A stretch of 64,000 bases of DNA from CAYRUD01 sp964427425 (GTDB taxonomy: Bacteria > Chlamydiota > Chlamydiia > Chlamydiales > FEN-1388): contig CAYRUD010000014.1 in the NCBI GenBank assembly GCA_964427425.1, forward strand, positions 62,001-126,000, given 5' to 3'. Under the pieces are notes generated by a model. The model was not told the DNA's origin, did no database searches, and saw only the letters and a list, made by a program, of their open reading frames with translations. A program made the translations under genes and the position numbers. This document shows positions 1-7,536 of the stretch, one piece after another. The stretch's first letter is position 1. Each line of letters starts with the position of its first letter.

Positions 1-286
1 CGAGCTCTTTTTTCTCATGAAACTCTTGTAAATTGGGCTCAGGTAAAAGGGCGTCAAAGAAAGTATCAATACCAGCTGTAAGTACTAATTGAGGATATTG
101 CTTCTGAATTTCTTTCTGGATCGAGCTTTTCCCAGAGGCGGAAGGACCATTTAAGAGGATAATAATTCCCTTTGACTGAGGAGGATTTATATCAGATGTA
201 TTCGCTCCCAAGTGGAAGAGAGAAAGAAGCATGAAAAGCACTGTTTTAATGAAGATAAAAGAGGTGATTTCATTATTTTTCTGCAT
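1..286 (-). CDS. Chloramphenicol-phosphotransferase-like P-loop protein with signal peptide (partial, C-terminus outside window)
   Basis: Reading the minus strand from the ATG at 286 gives 95 codons that run off the left edge. Residues about 14-30 form a hydrophobic segment after a short polar start, which looks like a signal peptide or membrane anchor. It is followed by a strand and Walker A loop, ILLNGPSASGKSS, and then by GIDTFFDALLPEP. This layout (hydrophobic strand, P-loop, then G-x-D-x-F-x-D-x-L) is typical of chloramphenicol 3-O-phosphotransferase-like small-molecule kinases. The gene begins 10 bases after the tsaE stop, so the two are probably co-transcribed. A kinase-like fold behind an export signal is odd, because ATP is scarce outside the cytoplasm; secretion into the host is one explanation. 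The actual substrate is unknown. Confidence 0.6.
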   Translation of the reverse strand, partial: MQKNNEITSFIFIKTVLFMLLSLFHLGANTSDINPPQSKGIIILLNGPSASGKSSIQKEIQKQYPQLVLTAGIDTFFDALLPEPNLQEFHEKKEL

Positions 287-296
287 ACAAAATCCT

Positions 297-755
297 TTAA
301 ACAAGTGTCTCTTCAAGCGAATGAAAATAGCTATAGCTTCGCTGTGTCTCATCGATGAATTGAGCGATGATCGTTCTTGTCTTGGGAGGGAGGATCTCTT
401 TAATCCTATCAGGCCACTCAATAATACAGTATCCATCTTGAAGAAGCTCTCCTAATCCCAAATCAAGAAATTCTTCGAAGGAGGTCAGTCTCCAAAGGTC
501 TAAATGGCTGACTCGTACAGATCCATCTTGCGATGTGAAAAGAGAGGCATATTGAAATGTTGGACTTGTAATTTCCTCAAAAGGGATGTGAGTAAGACCA
601 TGAACTATCCCCTTAGCAAGAGTTGTTTTCCCCGCTCCCAAATCTCCGGTTAAGGCAACAACCAATGATTTTTCCTTAAGCATCTCTTTGGCAATCTCTT
701 GGCCAAGTAAAAATGTTTCTTCTTCACTGTGTGTCGTTATCCTGTGTGCGATCAT
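297..755 (-). CDS. tsaE: tRNA threonylcarbamoyladenosine biosynthesis ATPase TsaE
   Basis: TsaE is the small ATPase that works with TsaB and TsaD to make t6A37 in ANN-decoding tRNAs in the cytoplasm. The protein shows the Walker A loop ALTGDLGAGKTTLAKGI near the N-terminus, the conserved HLDLWRL segment in the middle, and the IIEWPDRI motif towards the end, all standard for the family. The frame is open up to an ATG at 818, but the start at 755 (MIAHRITTHSEEETF) gives 152 residues, the normal family length, and I prefer it. In Chlamydia trachomatis the yjeE/tsaE gene sits beside the CT538 gene, and the next gene upstream here looks like that one. Confidence 0.9.
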   Translation of the reverse strand: MIAHRITTHSEEETFLLGQEIAKEMLKEKSLVVALTGDLGAGKTTLAKGIVHGLTHIPFEEITSPTFQYASLFTSQDGSVRVSHLDLWRLTSFEEFLDLGLGELLQDGYCIIEWPDRIKEILPPKTRTIIAQFIDETQRSYSYFHSLEETLV

Positions 756-917
756 GGATGACTTTGGGTGATAGGTTAGATAGGAGATTATATTACGAGA
801 GCAGATAAGAGAGAGCAATGAAGATCAAAAATGACAGGAGGATTTCTAGTTTTTTTAGAGAGCGCGGAAGCTGATTTTTTCGACCAAGCTTGGAATGCGC
901 TCTCTACAAAGAAGGTG

Positions 918-1655
918 CTAGTCTTGTTCTACTTCTCCAAGCCATGCTTCTACGTAAGGCTTGAATGCCTCAATCTCTGAAAGTTGTTCAACGAAGGAGG
1001 CTATCTTATCTTCGCGGAGCTGCTCTTCAATCATCTGCATAAACGAGGATTCGATCTGGAATCGACTCTGGTTCATCACATCGACCAAAGAAACTCGCTT
1101 CAAATAGTTCTCTCGAACATCATCAATGACTGCCTCTTTTGAGTGGAAGAGCTTGCCATTAATCGCTGAGGAGTAGACTACTTTCACAATAGGAGCTTTA
1201 GGAGCGAACTTGGCAGCATACGACTTAATCACTTCAGGGTCTTCGGAAATGAAGAAGCGCTTTGCTTTCAAGCCACCTTGCCGTTCAGTGTTTTCTGGGC
1301 ATTTAGAGACCCAATCGTAGATAGCATCTTGCGGATTCGGATGAGTATTATTTCCAAAAACTTTACCTGTAAAAGGACAGATATAAATTTTTGTAGTGTT
1401 CTCATCGACAGAGGACTTGACGTATCCGATTTTGATCTCGGTTTCTCTCCATAGCTTATCTTCTCTTTCAAGAAGAGCTATAGCATCGTCAGCGCCCTTA
1501 TAGACAAGCTTATCTTTGATAAAGAGAACGGGTTCCAGCCTGTACTTTTCTTCGACAAAGTGAAGGTACGTTGCAATCAACTCAGGTCTTTTTGTGTTTT
1601 CAACAAAATGCTTAATTGATTCCTGAATGTGCAGGGGAATGGAAATCTTGGTCAT
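918..1655 (-). CDS. Conserved chlamydial protein of unknown function (DUF2709/CT538-like)
   Basis: A 245-residue soluble protein without signal peptide or membrane segments. It contains a cysteine in a short segment reading IYICPFTGKVFGNNTHPNP and a second one in WVSKCPENTE; the C-terminal third is helical and acidic. I recall this as the chlamydial CT538-type family (DUF2709), which lies next to tsaE in Chlamydia, as it does here. That assignment rests on memory of the family and on synteny, not on a search. No catalytic motif is visible and no function can be given. The start at 1655 (MTKISIPLHIQ) is the only good early methionine. A 162-base gap separates it from tsaE. Confidence 0.6.
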   Translation of the reverse strand: MTKISIPLHIQESIKHFVENTKRPELIATYLHFVEEKYRLEPVLFIKDKLVYKGADDAIALLEREDKLWRETEIKIGYVKSSVDENTTKIYICPFTGKVFGNNTHPNPQDAIYDWVSKCPENTERQGGLKAKRFFISEDPEVIKSYAAKFAPKAPIVKVVYSSAINGKLFHSKEAVIDDVRENYLKRVSLVDVMNQSRFQIESSFMQMIEEQLREDKIASFVEQLSEIEAFKPYVEAWLGEVEQD

Positions 1656-2008
1656 TCACGTACCTCTTCAGCAATCTCTCGTGAGAGTGATTTTATGATA
1701 ATATTTGCTCGATTTATTTTCCTTCGTGTCTCTTCGACTCCGTAGCCTTTATAGATATAAAGAGATCCAACGGTATAAGAAATGGCGTTTAAAGCTGTAA
1801 AGAGACTTTTTACGAAGGAATGGGTACCCTAAAAATTCTCGCGAGAGAAGTTTTTGGAAAATACACGCGCTACCAAATTACGGTTTTTGATGCTTATTCA
1901 TCAATTATTTTCTCGCCTAATTTCCGTGCATTGAGAAATCATATCTGATATATTTTTATCCTTTTTCACGTTAGACGTTTGCTCTTTCTTCATAACTAAT
2001 GAGATTAG
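1656..2008. other. Divergent intergenic region with two CTCTCG-type palindromes
   Basis: This 353-base gap separates the minus-strand DUF2709-like gene from argS on the plus strand, so it should hold both promoters. I see two short related inverted repeats, CTCTCGTGAGAG at 1676-1687 (near-perfect) and TCTCGCGAGA at 1837-1846 (perfect). They could be operators or chance palindromes. No RNA gene or convincing small ORF is seen. Confidence 0.35.
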
Positions 2009-3841
2009 ATGAGCAATTTAAAGAGATCTCCAGGAACGGAATCGATAATGATGGGACATAGAGTCATGGAAGAAAGCCTTTTAGACAGTATTCAGCATGC
2101 TATTTTTAAAGCAGCCCAGAGCCAATTTCCTGACATCGTGCAATCAGATATTGAAGTGACACGTGCTAAAAGTCCTGAGTTCGGCGACTATCAGTGTAAT
2201 AGCGCGATGAAGCTCGCAAAGAAGTATAAGATATCGCCTCAAGAATGGGCAAATAAAGTTGTCGCAGAAATTTCATCTCAAGCTCAAGGAAACAGAGCTC
2301 TTTTTTCTAAAATCGAAATTAAGGGGCCTGGCTTCATTAACCTTTTTCTTGATCAGCCATATGTTATCGCTCTTTTAGGAGCAATAAGCTCTCAGTCTGA
2401 TCAAAGGTTGCGACGCGTTAAAAGCTCTGAGAGGAAAAAGATCATTATCGATTTTTCTTCCCCGAATACAGCAAAAGAGATGCATGTTGGCCATCTACGA
2501 TCCACAATTATTGGAGATTGCCTTGCCCGAATTTTTGAAGCTCGTGGCCAAGAGGTCCTTCGGCTCAACCACATTGGTGATTGGGGAACCGCTTTTGGAA
2601 TGCTCATTGAGCATATCAAGTCAACAGTTGGCGAAGAAAATCTGTCGGAAGTCGAGAGTTTATCGCTTCAAGATCTAATGAGATTGTATAAAGAATCGAA
2701 AGCCCGATTTGATAATGAACCAGCTTTCAAGAAAGAGGCTCAAAAGGCGGTCGTTAAGCTTCAATCTGGAGATCCTCTTCATAAGTCCTTATGGAATATT
2801 ATCTGCCAAACGTCGAGAAAAGCGTATCAAGAGATTTATGATCTTTTAGACGTTCGTATTATCGAACGAGGTGAGTCCTTCTATAATCCAATGTTGGCTG
2901 ATACGGTTCGTGAGTATGAAGAAAAAGGTCTTGTAACCGTCTCAGAAGGCGCAAAGTGTATCTTTTTAGATAAATATGTAAGCCGTGATGGAACAGCTCT
3001 GCCGCTCATGATCCAAAAGTCTGATGGCGGTTATAACTATGATACCACCGATCTTGCTGCGATGGCACATCGAATTAGAGTTGAGGGAGCAGATCGCATT
3101 ATCATTGTTACAGACAGTGGGCAGTCAACTCACTTTCAGATGGTTACAGATGCCGCTGAAAAAGCCGGAGTGTTCGATCGCTCCCGTGTTCGATTTGATC
3201 ATGTGCCTTTCGGGCTTGTTCTTGGCCCTGATGGAAAAAAGTTCAAGACGCGCTCTGGCGAGACAGAGAAATTGATAGATCTTCTTACAGCTGCGGTAAC
3301 TGCAGCTAAAGCCATTCTTAAGGAGAGAAATCCTGACTGGAGCGAGGAAGAAAGAGACCAAGTGGCATCTATCCTGGGAATCGGTTCCATCAAGTACGCG
3401 GATCTTTCTTCCCATCGTTTAAGTGATTATGTCTTTAGCTATGAGAGAATGCTCCGTTTTGAAGGAAACACTGCGGCTTTTATTATGTACTCTTTCGTAC
3501 GTACTCAAGGCATTCTCCGAAGGGTTTTCAGTGGCCAGGAAAAAACAACTATGGAGCTAAAGGATGCTCTATCAAGTTTTGAGCATCCATCAGAGTTTCA
3601 ACTCGCAAAGCTTCTTTTGCAGTTTGATGAGATAGTAGAGGAAGTCATAGAGAGCCTTCTGCCAAATCGTCTGACGGAATATCTCTATTCATTAGCAGAG
3701 CAATTCAATATCTTCTTTAGGGATTGCCGAGTAGAGGGGTCTAATCAGCAAGAGGCAAGGGCGCTCTTGGTAGCTCTTACTCGTGATGTTTTAAGAGAAG
3801 GCCTCTCTCTTCTTGGGATCAAATGTCCTCCAAGGATGTGA
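2009..3841 (+). CDS. argS: Arginine--tRNA ligase
   Basis: Class I aminoacyl-tRNA synthetase that charges tRNA-Arg. The nucleotide-binding HIGH motif appears as HVGHLRSTIIGD inside FSSPNTAKEMHVGH, followed by NHIGDWGTAFGMLIEH, the typical ArgS block. The KMSKS region is the degenerate KFKTRSGE, as is usual for ArgS. The C-terminal anticodon-binding domain ends in the expected short basic tail. Length 610 is slightly long: the first 20-25 residues are not family-like, and later ATGs at 2048 or 2066 are possible starts. No strong ribosome-binding site decides between them. In Chlamydia argS is next to murA; here two unknown genes and epmB lie between them. Confidence 0.95.
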   Translation: MSNLKRSPGTESIMMGHRVMEESLLDSIQHAIFKAAQSQFPDIVQSDIEVTRAKSPEFGDYQCNSAMKLAKKYKISPQEWANKVVAEISSQAQGNRALFSKIEIKGPGFINLFLDQPYVIALLGAISSQSDQRLRRVKSSERKKIIIDFSSPNTAKEMHVGHLRSTIIGDCLARIFEARGQEVLRLNHIGDWGTAFGMLIEHIKSTVGEENLSEVESLSLQDLMRLYKESKARFDNEPAFKKEAQKAVVKLQSGDPLHKSLWNIICQTSRKAYQEIYDLLDVRIIERGESFYNPMLADTVREYEEKGLVTVSEGAKCIFLDKYVSRDGTALPLMIQKSDGGYNYDTTDLAAMAHRIRVEGADRIIIVTDSGQSTHFQMVTDAAEKAGVFDRSRVRFDHVPFGLVLGPDGKKFKTRSGETEKLIDLLTAAVTAAKAILKERNPDWSEEERDQVASILGIGSIKYADLSSHRLSDYVFSYERMLRFEGNTAAFIMYSFVRTQGILRRVFSGQEKTTMELKDALSSFEHPSEFQLAKLLLQFDEIVEEVIESLLPNRLTEYLYSLAEQFNIFFRDCRVEGSNQQEARALLVALTRDVLREGLSLLGIKCPPRM

Positions 3842-3859
3842 TGATTCTTAGTCACAGCT

Positions 3860-4924
3860 TCAAATAAGAGGCGTTTTTCCAGGCTCTCCAGGTATTTCTG
3901 CTACGTATGATGGCACAAGATATCCTGAGAGCCTTTTTTGTATCTCTTTTATAAGCGCTTTCCCTTCTTCTACTGGGACTTCAAAGTGGTGGGCTCCTTG
4001 CACTCTATCTAGCTGATGCAAGTAATAAGGAATAACTCCAGATTTCCCCAGAGTGCTGAAGAGCTGGCACAGAGTGTCTGCAGAGTTATTTACTCCCTTT
4101 AACAGTACTGTTTGACTTAAAACTGGAATGCCAAGCTTTTGGATCTCTTTTAGTTTCATCACAATGTCTTGGTCTATCTCTTTTGGGTGATTGACATGAA
4201 TCACAAAGACTATCTGCTTTGAGGAGCTTTGAAGAGTTGAGAGGAAAAATGTGTTGATTCTCTCAGGAATTCCTATTGGAAATCGAGTGTGAATCCTAAT
4301 GCGCTCGATATGAGGGACAGAGTCGATCTTTTCAATAAGACGTCTTAGCTGTGTATCACTTAAAGAAAGGGGATCGCCACCACTTAAGATTACCTCAGAA
4401 AGAGATAAGTTCTTTTCAATGTAAGAAATTTCACTATGAAAGAGCTCTTCTGGTGGCAACGCCTTTTCTGCTTGAGATTCAATATAGGGGTAGTTTTGTC
4501 GAAAGCAGAAGCGACAGTTCATCGCACAAGCACCAGTTGCTACGATAAGCGCGCGCTTTTCATATTTTTGTAATAGCTTTGCCTCTTTTCGAAAGTCCTG
4601 ATCATGGACAGGCTCTTTGGAAAAGCCTGGATACGATCTTATTTCTTCTTGAAGGGGGACAAATTGGAGGAAGATGGGATCTTGGAGATTGCCTTTTTCT
4701 ATCTTGTCGACAAGTCGTCTGGGGATATTAATACGAAATCGAGGATTGTTTAAGAGGAGCCCAAGAGATTCAGATGGAATTTCAAGATATGAGATAAGCT
4801 CTTGAAGTGAAGTGTAATTTGATCGCAGAATTGACTGCCAAGACTCGGATGAGCCATCCTTTGAATTAGTAGGATGCTGCTGAATGAGAGAGGATTGGTT
4901 GTCTGTGTGCTGTTGAAAATTCAT
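3860..4924 (-). CDS. epmB: EF-P (R)-beta-lysine pathway radical SAM enzyme EpmB (KamA/YjeK family)
   Basis: EpmB is a lysine 2,3-aminomutase that makes (R)-beta-lysine for modification of elongation factor P. The 354-residue protein has the radical-SAM cluster motif CAMNCRFCFRQNYPY (CxxxCxxC, residues about 133-140), then ILSGGDPL, and HTRFPIGIPERI, all hallmarks of the KamA/EpmB group. Its length fits EpmB (about 340) rather than the longer catabolic KamA enzymes. The N-terminal 25 residues are Gln/Ser rich and non-conserved. It converges on argS with only 18 bases between stops. EpmA and efp are not in this window, so the full pathway cannot be confirmed. Confidence 0.85.
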   Translation of the reverse strand: MNFQQHTDNQSSLIQQHPTNSKDGSSESWQSILRSNYTSLQELISYLEIPSESLGLLLNNPRFRINIPRRLVDKIEKGNLQDPIFLQFVPLQEEIRSYPGFSKEPVHDQDFRKEAKLLQKYEKRALIVATGACAMNCRFCFRQNYPYIESQAEKALPPEELFHSEISYIEKNLSLSEVILSGGDPLSLSDTQLRRLIEKIDSVPHIERIRIHTRFPIGIPERINTFFLSTLQSSSKQIVFVIHVNHPKEIDQDIVMKLKEIQKLGIPVLSQTVLLKGVNNSADTLCQLFSTLGKSGVIPYYLHQLDRVQGAHHFEVPVEEGKALIKEIQKRLSGYLVPSYVAEIPGEPGKTPLI

Positions 4925-5088
4925 GGAAGATGCGTTTTAGGGAATTATTAGGAAGGAAAATCAAGTAAAGTATCTGATAGAAAAGAGGTTAAAATCAATA
5001 TTAAATAAGCTCTTATAAAAATCCTCGGCTTCTACTCAAGTTTTCCTTAAGTTGTCAAAGTAATAATAAACTTGATGAGGTGTTACCT

Positions 5089-6013
5089 ATGTCAAATTCG
5101 ATAGTATTTTCTAGTTCAATCTGGAATGGGCATGCATGTATTGATGGGTATTTAGACGATGAGAACCAGTCTGAGAGTGGTCAAAGTTCCTCCCCCATTC
5201 CTGTGATACAGGGGGAATCAGATAATAATGAATGTAATGGGCTCTCATCAATCCAGCAAGACAAAATTTTTCCTAAAACAGTTTCTTATAGAGATATAGC
5301 CATAGAGGCCAGAGAAAAAACCGATAAGTTGATTCAGGATATTTCTTGCCTTCAGATGAATGAAATAAGAGAACGCTTGATGTCGCTTCAACTTTCGTTA
5401 TCTCAAGAGGTTGATCAAAGCTCAGCTCGACGTGTGACTTCAGTGAAGCCCGGGGAAAATCAGCCTAACGAATATATATTGAAGGCTTTAGAGTCTCTTC
5501 AAAGTGATCTATCCGTTTTTACAACAAATCTTAGCATCCAGCAAAGTAAAGTAGAGCATGATGGGATAAGTAAGCTTTCTGAGTTTGAGAAGCAGTACGA
5601 GCGAATGAAAGAGCTTTTTAATGCATATGCGTCTCGAGTAGAGAAATTAAAAGGCTCAGTTGAGGCAAAAATCGAGCGGCTAGAAGTAAAATATAATCAA
5701 AGATAATGAGTTAACTGCCCTTTCTGAGAAGGCTTTAAGAACTATTGAAATTCTTGGCGTAACGACCCGGGAAAAGATTACTGAGGAGAAAAAGGCTCAT
5801 GATGAGATTCAATTAAATAGACGGTCTCTTCTCCATGAGACGAAACAAAGGTGGGAGACGATTAAAAAATCTGCTCTAAAAGCGGCAGAGCAAATGGATG
5901 TCTTTTTACATTGTCTCAGTCGATTGAAGACAGCGGGCAAACTTCCACACACAAGCACCTATTCCTCATGCAATAAAGTTCATCAAATCTGTATCTCTTC
6001 GGAAAAGAACTGA
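5089..6013 (+). pseudogene. Coiled-coil protein of unknown function, interrupted by a +1 frameshift
   Basis: The first frame starts at ATG 5089, with a good GATGAGG ribosome-binding site at 5074-5080, and stops at 5704-5706 after 205 codons. A second frame, offset by one base, is open immediately before that stop (from ATA at 5693) and continues without a stop for 106 codons to the TGA at 6011-6013. Both halves are similar: charged, helical, Glu/Lys/Gln rich and coiled-coil like. The continuation has no start codon of its own near the junction. One extra base between 5689 and 5692 (a run of four A, then T) would explain it. The restored protein would have about 310 residues. The N-terminus MSNSIVFSSSIWNG is Ser rich. 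It could be a recent pseudogene, a sequencing error or programmed +1 frameshifting. The gene sits in the argS-murA interval, where Chlamydia carries the secreted effector tarp. Confidence 0.6.
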
Positions 6014-6312
6014 CTCTCTGTTTGAGGTTTCAAATTACATTGAGGGCTCTTAATTGGGCCCTTTCCTCGAATTCATTTCCTTCTTTCTATTTCCTTCTTT
6101 CTATTTCCTTCACCTTTTCAAGGATTTTTAATTAGTTTTTTCTTGAGCTTTCATAAAGAAAATAACGAGCAAAAAATCATGAAAATCAATCGCAAAGAAA
6201 TGTATTAAAAATTATTTAAACATTTTTCGCCCTCAATCAATCAGTGATTTGAGAGTCATTTTAGATATAGATGTAGGTTACATAATAAAACGTGAGGCTA
6301 TCAGAATAGGAT

Positions 6313-7455
6313 ATGACAACTCCAGCAGGGTTTACATCGGGCAAAATATTATCGGTATATGAGGAAGATTATTTAGATACAAAAGAAGCAGAGAATTGTA
6401 AGACTCGTGGAGACGTAACTTCAGATCGGAAAGCTGAAAATATTACTCATACTATAGCTGAGCGAGCAATTCGCCATATGCTACCAGAGAAAATATCTAA
6501 AAGCTCTCTAAGGCATAAAAAAATAGTTGCAATTGCAGAGGATAGGATTGTTGAGATTCTTAAGCGCTTTTCGTCAGTAATGACTGGTGAGCTAAAAAAT
6601 GAGATTCAATCCCTTAGGGAGATTTTGTCACAGCGAATAGACTCCGAAGAAGATTTTAATCAGAAAGGAGATATCCTTGGGGATTATTTAATCGACGTGA
6701 ATAAAGAGGCTTTTTCTTTCCAAGAGATATTATCTCAGAGTGATGATGTGTATGAAGAAGACTATCAACAGTTAGATAATTTTTATGGGCTGCACTCAAA
6801 TCAAATGAAGAGCGTCCGACGGAAGAATGAGGGTTCATCTCTTGAAGAACAACTATCGAGGTGCTGTATCTTGGACAAAGAGTCTCAAGAGAACGAAGAT
6901 TATTCCGAGGACTATTCAAGTGAGACAACCTATGAGATAGAGTATGGGACAGATCAGGATATCGTATCGCAAAATAATTCTAGTAAAGAGAGGTCTCCAG
7001 TTTTTGAGGAGCTAAATAAAGATCACGTACACACAGAATACAGTGAGCAGGAGGCACAAAAGAGCTTACTATCTCACAATGAAGAAGAGTTCCAACAGAA
7101 TGATGAGGGTCTTCGGATGCACTCAAGTGAAATGATAAGCGATCAAGAGAAGGACGAGGAACAATCTCTTGAGAGTAAGTCGGGATGCATTATCTGCGAT
7201 GAGGGGACTCAAAAATTCGATAAAAGTTCTGAACATAGCTTCAATGAAACTAAGTCTGAAGCTGAATATGGATCTGATCAGACTATGGTGTTACAGCAAA
7301 GGTTTAGTAAAACGAAGTCCTTAAATTTAGATGAAATGATTAAACCTCATCAGGATAAGGAGTACTCTGAACAAGAGTTTTGGAAGAGCCTCAGGTTTAT
7401 TATTCAGTATTGCTTGAGACGACTGACAATTGATGGTGGAAGAAAGACAGAGTGA
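6313..7455 (+). CDS. Acidic repeat protein of unknown function, candidate secreted effector
   Basis: A 380-residue, strongly acidic, Ser/Glu/Gln-rich protein with no signal peptide. Residues 1-159 are mixed helical. Residues 160-252 (bases 6790-7068) and 269-360 (bases 7117-7392) are two diverged copies of one unit. Shared anchors are LHSNQM/MHSSEM at the start, EYGTDQDIV/EYGSDQTMV in the middle and EYSEQE plus KSL at the end. The C-terminal tail is short and basic. There is no recognisable enzyme motif. The location between argS and murA corresponds to the Chlamydia tarp locus, and a Ser/Thr-rich start (MTTPAGFTSGKILS) would be compatible with type III secretion, but no sequence similarity to Tarp is visible. 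The ribosome-binding site is weak (AATAGG, close to the ATG). Confidence 0.65.
   Translation: MTTPAGFTSGKILSVYEEDYLDTKEAENCKTRGDVTSDRKAENITHTIAERAIRHMLPEKISKSSLRHKKIVAIAEDRIVEILKRFSSVMTGELKNEIQSLREILSQRIDSEEDFNQKGDILGDYLIDVNKEAFSFQEILSQSDDVYEEDYQQLDNFYGLHSNQMKSVRRKNEGSSLEEQLSRCCILDKESQENEDYSEDYSSETTYEIEYGTDQDIVSQNNSSKERSPVFEELNKDHVHTEYSEQEAQKSLLSHNEEEFQQNDEGLRMHSSEMISDQEKDEEQSLESKSGCIICDEGTQKFDKSSEHSFNETKSEAEYGSDQTMVLQQRFSKTKSLNLDEMIKPHQDKEYSEQEFWKSLRFIIQYCLRRLTIDGGRKTE
6790..7392 (+). repeat. Two diverged tandem ~92-residue coding repeats
   Basis: Copy 1 is at 6790-7068 (93 codons) and copy 2 at 7117-7392 (92 codons), separated by 48 bases. They align over their whole length with few gaps: the anchors HS-x-x-M, the SL-E block, EYG-[ST]-DQ and EYSEQE are in the same order and spacing. 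The copies have diverged substantially, so the duplication is old rather than a recent slippage product. Confidence 0.7.
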
Positions 7456-7496
7456 GTGTTCTGAATGGATCATTCGTAATGATTGCTTTAGTGAGG

Positions 7497-7525
7497 TCGA
7501 GGAGGCTTTTTCAAGGCCTCCTCGA
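7497..7525. terminator. Hairpin between convergent genes
   Basis: TCGAGGAGGC at 7497-7506 pairs perfectly with GCCTCCTCGA at 7516-7525 around a 9-base loop containing five T. It lies between the end of the acidic repeat protein and the end of murA, so it can terminate both. There is no long T-run after either arm. Confidence 0.6.
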
Positions 7526-7536
7526 TAAGAAGAAGA

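Noticed and set aside
231..455. 74-codon plus-strand ORF at the left edge
   Set aside because: Antisense to the signal-peptide P-loop gene and tsaE, both of which carry clear motifs.
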